Assembly (NCBI RefSeq): GCF_958298935.1
Contig: NC_084933.1
Span: 9,965,001-10,029,000, forward strand
Length of the DNA: 64,000 nucleotides
DNA from: Phragmites australis
Taxonomy: Eukaryota; Streptophyta; Magnoliopsida; Poales; Poaceae
Direction of reading: 5' to 3'
Positions 59,501-64,000 of this stretch are shown here, piece by piece. A program made the translations under genes and the position numbers. Each line of letters starts with the position of its first letter. Position 1 is the stretch's first letter. A model generated the notes under the pieces. The model ran no database searches. It had not been told where the DNA came from and worked only from the letters and a program-made list of their open reading frames with translations.

Positions 59501-60419
59501 ACAAAATTCTAAACCTTAGATAGGTTTTCTTTTTCTTTCTCTGTTTCGGTAGTGTTGGTTTTGTCATCCGAACAATAGCGATTGCTACAGTGTCCAACAT
59601 CGATTCCTGTTGATGCTTCATCTCACTGGGCCACGGCCAATGGCACCAGGCCGGCTTCGCCAAACCTGGGCCACTGCTATCCAAGCCGGGCGTCATGCCC
59701 CCTGCTCGGGCCGTCGCCCCCGGTCGTGCTAGGCCTTCGCGCACCATCACAGTAGGTCGGCGCTCCACGTGCATGCGTATTGCTAGGCCGCTCTTTTTTA
59801 TTTTTATATTTTTAGATTAAAAATTTAAATAAATAGATTCCTCAGAGCAACATTTGCAAAACTAGGTGCATGCCGCCTCCTGAAAGGGCTGCAGCCCTCT
59901 CAGAGGGCGGGTAGGGGCAATTGCCTACTGAGAGGGTGGGTAGATTCCAACCACCCTCTTGTGGGTGAGTAGGTCTTTTTTTTTTAAATGTATACAATCG
60001 CTCAATATTTGAAAATGATATGTTGCAAAATTTGGAATTAAAATGGTTAAAAAGTGACCCGTATGGAATAATGGAGAAGCGATATTTTGGACAAGTTTAC
60101 GTATTGTTAGGAGGATACAAAATCAATATTTATGATTAAATTATATATGTGAAGCACTCGCAGCATATTACGCGGCAATGAGGTTACAAACGGCGACAAA
60201 TATAAGATTATACATATGGTGGAAAACATTATATGAGACTGTAACCACGAAGACACGACGACAAAAAAAGGTAGCATATACGGTTCGCATAAAGACCTAC
60301 TTAATAGTGTATCACTCATAATCATAACATGTCTTAGGGAGTGGAAACATGTCGGGTTACATTAGATACTCTCTACTGAGTGCACCTAGGATATTTACCC
60401 TTTCGTAGGGCATCGAGAC

Positions 60420-60970
60420 CTGCCGCCTTAGCACGACGGGCCCTCTCCCGCTTCCTTGCCCTCTCAGCTTTGTGGGCCTAAGCCGCGGTATGGTCATGCG
60501 TTGCCTTCCTCATGCGCTCTTCTTCCTGCCGCTTCAGGCGTGGTTCCTCTTGCTGTTGCACGTACTCCCGACGTGCGTAAGCTTCCCTCCTCCACCACAT
60601 GGTCATGTCGACCCACCGCTTCTGGTCTTCATTTTGCTCAATGTCGAGCCATTCAATAAAGTCACAGATAGGTGGAGGAGACTGGACAAATAGAACAAGA
60701 TGAGAGATTAGTAAAACAGTGTGTGAAATCGGGAAAGATGTGGCTGATCTTTGTTGCTATACCAGTGGATACTCATACGGTCCATGTTGAGGCTTGTCGT
60801 ATTGGTAGTTGGCACACATGAAAAAGCATAGCTTGTAGGTGTAGGAGATGTCCTGGGACTCGCAAAACGTACAACGGTCACCACAGAAGCACATCGGTGG
60901 TTCGACCCCCTAGGGAATGAAAATCCTCCAATGTTTCTTGAGTGGGCTTGGTGGAGCTGAGGAAGACATT
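60420..60970 (-). pseudogene. GRF-like zinc-finger protein of the intronic element
   Basis: The minus strand starts MSSSAPPSPLKKHWRIFIP and continues VEPPMCFCGDRC with SYTYKLCFFMCANYQYDK (cysteines spaced as in GRF-type zinc fingers), then, after a ~70-base interval that may be an intron (about 60690-60760), SPPPICDFIEWLDIEQNEDQ, KRWVDMTMWWRREAYARREY, a Glu/Arg-rich helix and RARRAKAAGLDALRKG. Similar proteins are abundant near grass transposons; GRF fingers bind nucleic acid. Two TAG stops break it, one before VEPPM and one before AHKAERARK; each is a single C-to-T change from a Gln codon. Confidence 0.6.
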
Positions 60971-61199
60971 GCAGTTGAGAGAACTGAGAAATGAGTGGTG
61001 TATCCATGTATGAAGGTGGGGTTATTTATGGTGGGGAAGGCAGGAGCATTGGATTCCGTCTTAAAGAAAGGAGTGGGTGGAAGGGCTTAGCGGGGGGCAG
61101 GACCATTGGATTCCCTCTTGAAGAATGGAAAAGTTGTGACATTGATGCTGGATAGAGATTCCATGTGTAAAGATACATGTGTTGTCATTTAATTTTTGG

Positions 61200-61400
61200 T
61201 AAAAACTGTCTCATGTTGTCATTTCTTGTCTATAGCCTGCGCAAGGATAAATGTGTTGTCATTTCATGGTTAGAATTGAGTGGTGCGGTCAATTCGTGTC
61301 TGCAGATTACGCTAGGACAGAGGTGATATCATTTAATGGTTAAAGTTCAGTCGTGTGGTCACTTCGTGACTAAAGTTAGACTCCCGACAGAGTTTTCAAG
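61200..61400. repeat. imperfect ~80-base tandem repeats
   Basis: TGTTGTCATTT(C/A)ATGGTTA and GTGGTC(A)..TTCGTG recur about three times. Confidence 0.55.
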
Positions 61401-61522
61401 TGGTCACTCTTGTATAAGTAGCTTTGTAAGAAATATTTTTCTAGGACTATCGTGAACGGTTCATACATAGCCGAGGACGATAGAAAGTAGCATGTGATCA
61501 TGTTGGATTAAGGACGATAGAA

Positions 61523-62477
61523 AGTTTTTTATTTTTATATTTTTTATAATTAGTATTTAAATAAACAGACTTCTGATGGCAAGATTTGTACAAATAGGCG
61601 TGTACACACCCTCTGAACGTGCTACAGCCCTTTCAAAGGGCGGGTAGGGCCTACACCTGCGCCTGCAGCCGTACCGCCCCTTACCACCTTTTGAGAGGGC
61701 GGTTAGCCCCCTTGCCACCTTCTCCGGGGGCAGTTAGCCCTACTTCTTGAAATTTGTTTTTTTAATTTAACTTTTGTATACGTCAATTTGAAAAATAGTG
61801 CACATTCATTCAGTGATAAATAATAGTTGTGCAAAAATTGGTCAAAACAGCATCATGAAGTAGTTACTTTTTGGAAATTTTGGATCGATTTAAATTTATC
61901 AATATTTGTTTATTTATTTGATGTAAAATTGTATAAGGAATTTTTTAGTGACGTAATGTTGGAAGGATACAAAATCTAACTAGCATAATTACAATTGTTC
62001 AACAAGTTAGATTTTGTATCCTTCCAACATTACGTCACTAAAAAATTACTCATACAATTTTATATCAAATAAATAAGTAAATATTACATCGATCTAAAAT
62101 TTCTAAAAAGTAACTAATCTGTGATACCGTTTTGACCATTTTTTACACAACTATCATTTTTCACCGAATGAATGTACACTATGTTTCAAATTGACGTACA
62201 CAGAAGTTAAATTAAAAAAAAACATATTTCTAAGCGATGGGGCTAACCACCCCCTGACCGTCCTCTCGTAGAGTAGTAAGGGGCAGTACAGCCGCGAGCG
62301 CAGGGGTGGGCCCTATCCGTCCTCTGAGAGGCGGTAAGTGGTGGCGCTACTACCGTGACATCTTTATCACTCTCTGAAGGGTTGCAGCTCTTTCAGAATC
62401 GGTAGAAGTATATTTTTACAAATCTTACCATAAAAAGTCTATTTATTTAATTATTAGTTATAAAAAATAAAAAAACT
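61523..62477. repeat. long inverted repeat (~460-base arms, 23-base loop)
   Basis: The arms 61523-61981 and 62005-62477 are inverted copies. The inner 40-odd bases (TTTTTTAGTGACGTAATG ... AAAATCTAACT) pair perfectly around the loop 61982-62004; outer parts are diverged. In the pre-mRNA of the kinase gene this would fold into a long hairpin. Confidence 0.9.
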
Positions 62478-63268
62478 CTTGCGTCAGCAGCTCACGGGCC
62501 GTCTCCTAGTCGGCCAGTCCAAGCTCCATCTCTTGCTGGGCAAGTATGACTCAGGCCGAACTCCAGCCATAGGCAGCTACGGTGACGTGAACAGTGCCAG
62601 CACACTAACATGTCTTTTTTATATTTCAATGCACAGATACTCATGTGTCAATTAGAATAATATTTCTGTGTCATACGTTGCATGATCTTCCGCATTATAG
62701 ATCGTAGATTTCTCAGGGTGCAATTTAATTTTACCATATTGTAGTCCATATATTTCTCGTGTACGTCTTATGGTGTGATTATCTTCGCGTAGAACATTTT
62801 CTAGCCCAAACATCCTGTGTGACTGTTTTGACCTTAGTTCTTCTCTGAACCTAGTCCCTGCCACCGGTCACGTCCGTTCTCAACACACACCTGTAAATCA
62901 ACAAAACCAACAATCAATTCCGAGCGCAAATTATTCAAACTTGACTCATATCAAACTACATAACACCACTCACAAGGTGTAATATATCAAACCACAAATA
63001 CCATTATGCTACCATGATCACTTTGCACTTTTGCTAATTTTAGGATAAAGCCAATTTTCTGCCTACATGATCTCACAGTTATTGTGCTAAATTGCATAGT
63101 CATTCAAGGTGCTGGTCAAACTTTGGTCCAAAGATCAGACTGCGTGTGGAACGGACATTTTCCTTTGTAAAACATTAATTCAAGCAATTTTTTACATGAA
63201 GTAACTGCATCTAGATATTATGGCGTCATGTCAGTAATTAAGAGTTTGATTGTTGCTGTTCTTCACAG

Positions 63269-64000
63269 GTTGGTGCTATGAGAAGGGGGAACTCCTGCTT
63301 ATTTATGAGTACATGCCCAATGGCAGCCTTGACCACCATTTGTTCCCCAAGGAACAACAAAGAAGTATCCTTGGATGGACCACCCGCTATGACGTCGTCG
63401 TGGATGTAGCCGCAGGGCTCCACTACGTCCACCATGAGCATGAGCATATGGTGCTCCACCGCGACATCAAAGCAAGCAACATCATGCTTGACTCCGCCTT
63501 CCACGGTCGCCTCGGTGATTTTGGCCTCGCACGCATCGTGGGCTTGGACAAGAACTCCTACACGGACCTAGGTGTCGCCGGCACCTGGGGCTTCATCGCG
63601 CCGGAGTACTCGGTAAGCCACAAGGCCACACGCAAGACGGACATTTATGCATTCGGGGTGTTGATCCTGGAGATCGTCACCGGGAGACGAGTGATCAGCG
63701 AATTCCAAGACACATTTCAGCTGCTCACTGATTGGGTCTGGAATCTTCACCGGAAGGGAAGGCTGCTTGAAGCTGTTGACGGCAATGTTATTTCCACGGA
63801 AGAGTTCGATGAAGATGGTGCCATTCGGTTGCTGCTCCTTGGGCTGGCATGCACCAACCCGAACCCGTTGGACCGTCCTAGCATGACCGATGTGGTGCAG
63901 GTTGTCGCCAAGTCAGTGCCAGCACCAGACGTGCCGCTTGTGAAGCCCACGTTTGTGTGGCCACCGGAAGATGAGATCCCTCACGAATCCGATGGCATCT
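63269..64000 (+). CDS. L-type lectin receptor-like kinase, exon 2 (cut by window end)
   Basis: Continues the kinase domain from codon 425: WCYEKGELLLIYEYMPNGSL (hinge and gatekeeper region), catalytic loop HRDIKASNIML (HRD at residues 488-490), DFG at 508-510, activation segment to APE (535-537), DIYAFGVLILEIVTGRR and RPSMTDVVQVV. HRD, DFG and both exon 1 ATP-site motifs are intact, so the enzyme looks catalytically competent, of the RD type. No stop occurs before the window end at residue ~668; the end of the kinase and any C-terminal tail lie outside. Antisense open frames here are shadows. Confidence 0.95.

Larger units (their letters stand above)
59797..62477. mobile_element. transposon-like block with long repeated ends in the kinase intron
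   Basis: A terminal segment occurs three times: 59797-60135 (direct, diverged), 61523-61981 (direct) and 62005-62477 (inverted). Each holds an AT-rich edge (TTATTTTTATATTTTT), CAGCCCT(T/C)TCA(G/A)AGGGCGGG motifs and GGA(A/G)GGATACAAAATC. The minus-strand ORF at 60420-60970 lies between the outer copies. Long inverted ends suggest a Mutator-like or foldback element, but I found no target duplication and no transposase, so the class is open. Confidence 0.55.
56585..63268 (+). other. 6.7-kb intron of the lectin receptor kinase
   Basis: Donor GTATGT, acceptor TTCTTCACAG; phase 1, and the joined codon gives Gly followed by Trp-Cys-Tyr, as expected in this family (PLIGWCYE). Most of 56600-59480 and 62600-63250 is AT-rich with no gene (a G tract lies at 56797-56811). 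59497-59790 is a GC-rich patch of unknown origin. 59797-62477 is a transposon-like block. Confidence 0.9.

Noticed and set aside
59496..59774. 92-codon minus ORF in the kinase intron
   Set aside because: Lies in a GC-rich repeat-like patch, no domain, inside a spliced intron.
63238..63950. Antisense ORFs over kinase exon 2
   Set aside because: The plus-strand kinase motifs are unambiguous.

Overview
The window is nuclear DNA of a grass (Poaceae). Evidence: plant-type split genes (a PLS-type pentatricopeptide repeat protein and an L-type lectin receptor kinase), long AT-rich non-coding stretches, and nested LTR retrotransposons, a LINE, CACTA and hAT DNA transposons of types that fill grass genomes. 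I see no bacterial or organellar genes, no rRNA or tRNA genes and no CRISPR array. I do not name a species.

Layout. 1-11635: a decayed SIRE/Maximus-like Copia retrotransposon on the minus strand. Its left LTR is cut by the window edge, most of its integrase is deleted, and a solo LTR of another family (4083-5763) sits in its reverse-transcriptase/RNase H region. 11636-17185: gene-poor DNA with a solo LTR (15169-16628). 17186-23973: a non-autonomous LTR element without recognisable gag or pol, filled with several kinds of tandem repeat. 24095-29440: a LINE on the minus strand, split by a 3.06-kb solo LTR (25357-28415) with a perfect 5-bp target duplication. 29600-29988: a broken N-terminal serpin fragment that stops at a gag-only Copia derivative (29989-35283, minus).

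35284-38400 holds the first host gene, a PPR gene on the plus strand (35651-37339), probably frameshifted near its N-terminus. 38400-44290 holds an unclassified repeat, a Copia LTR with primer-binding site and a gag-like region carrying a PTB-like RRM (39721-41000), and a fragment of a long gypsy-type LTR. 44300-48010 is a CACTA transposon with a degraded tnp2 transposase. 49240-51270 is a smaller CACTA derivative with an LTR inserted. 51831-52110 may be a Stowaway-like MITE, and 53122-54242 is a small hAT-like element.

55312-64000 holds the second host gene, an L-type lectin receptor kinase on the plus strand. Exon 1 is 55312-56584, the intron is 6.7 kb, and exon 2 begins at 63269 and runs off the window. 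The intron carries an element with a zinc-finger (GRF-like) ORF and a ~0.95-kb inverted repeat. The two host genes look functionally unrelated. Most of the remainder is nested transposon insertion and decay, readable as relative age: LTR inside Copia, LTR inside LINE, LTR inside CACTA.
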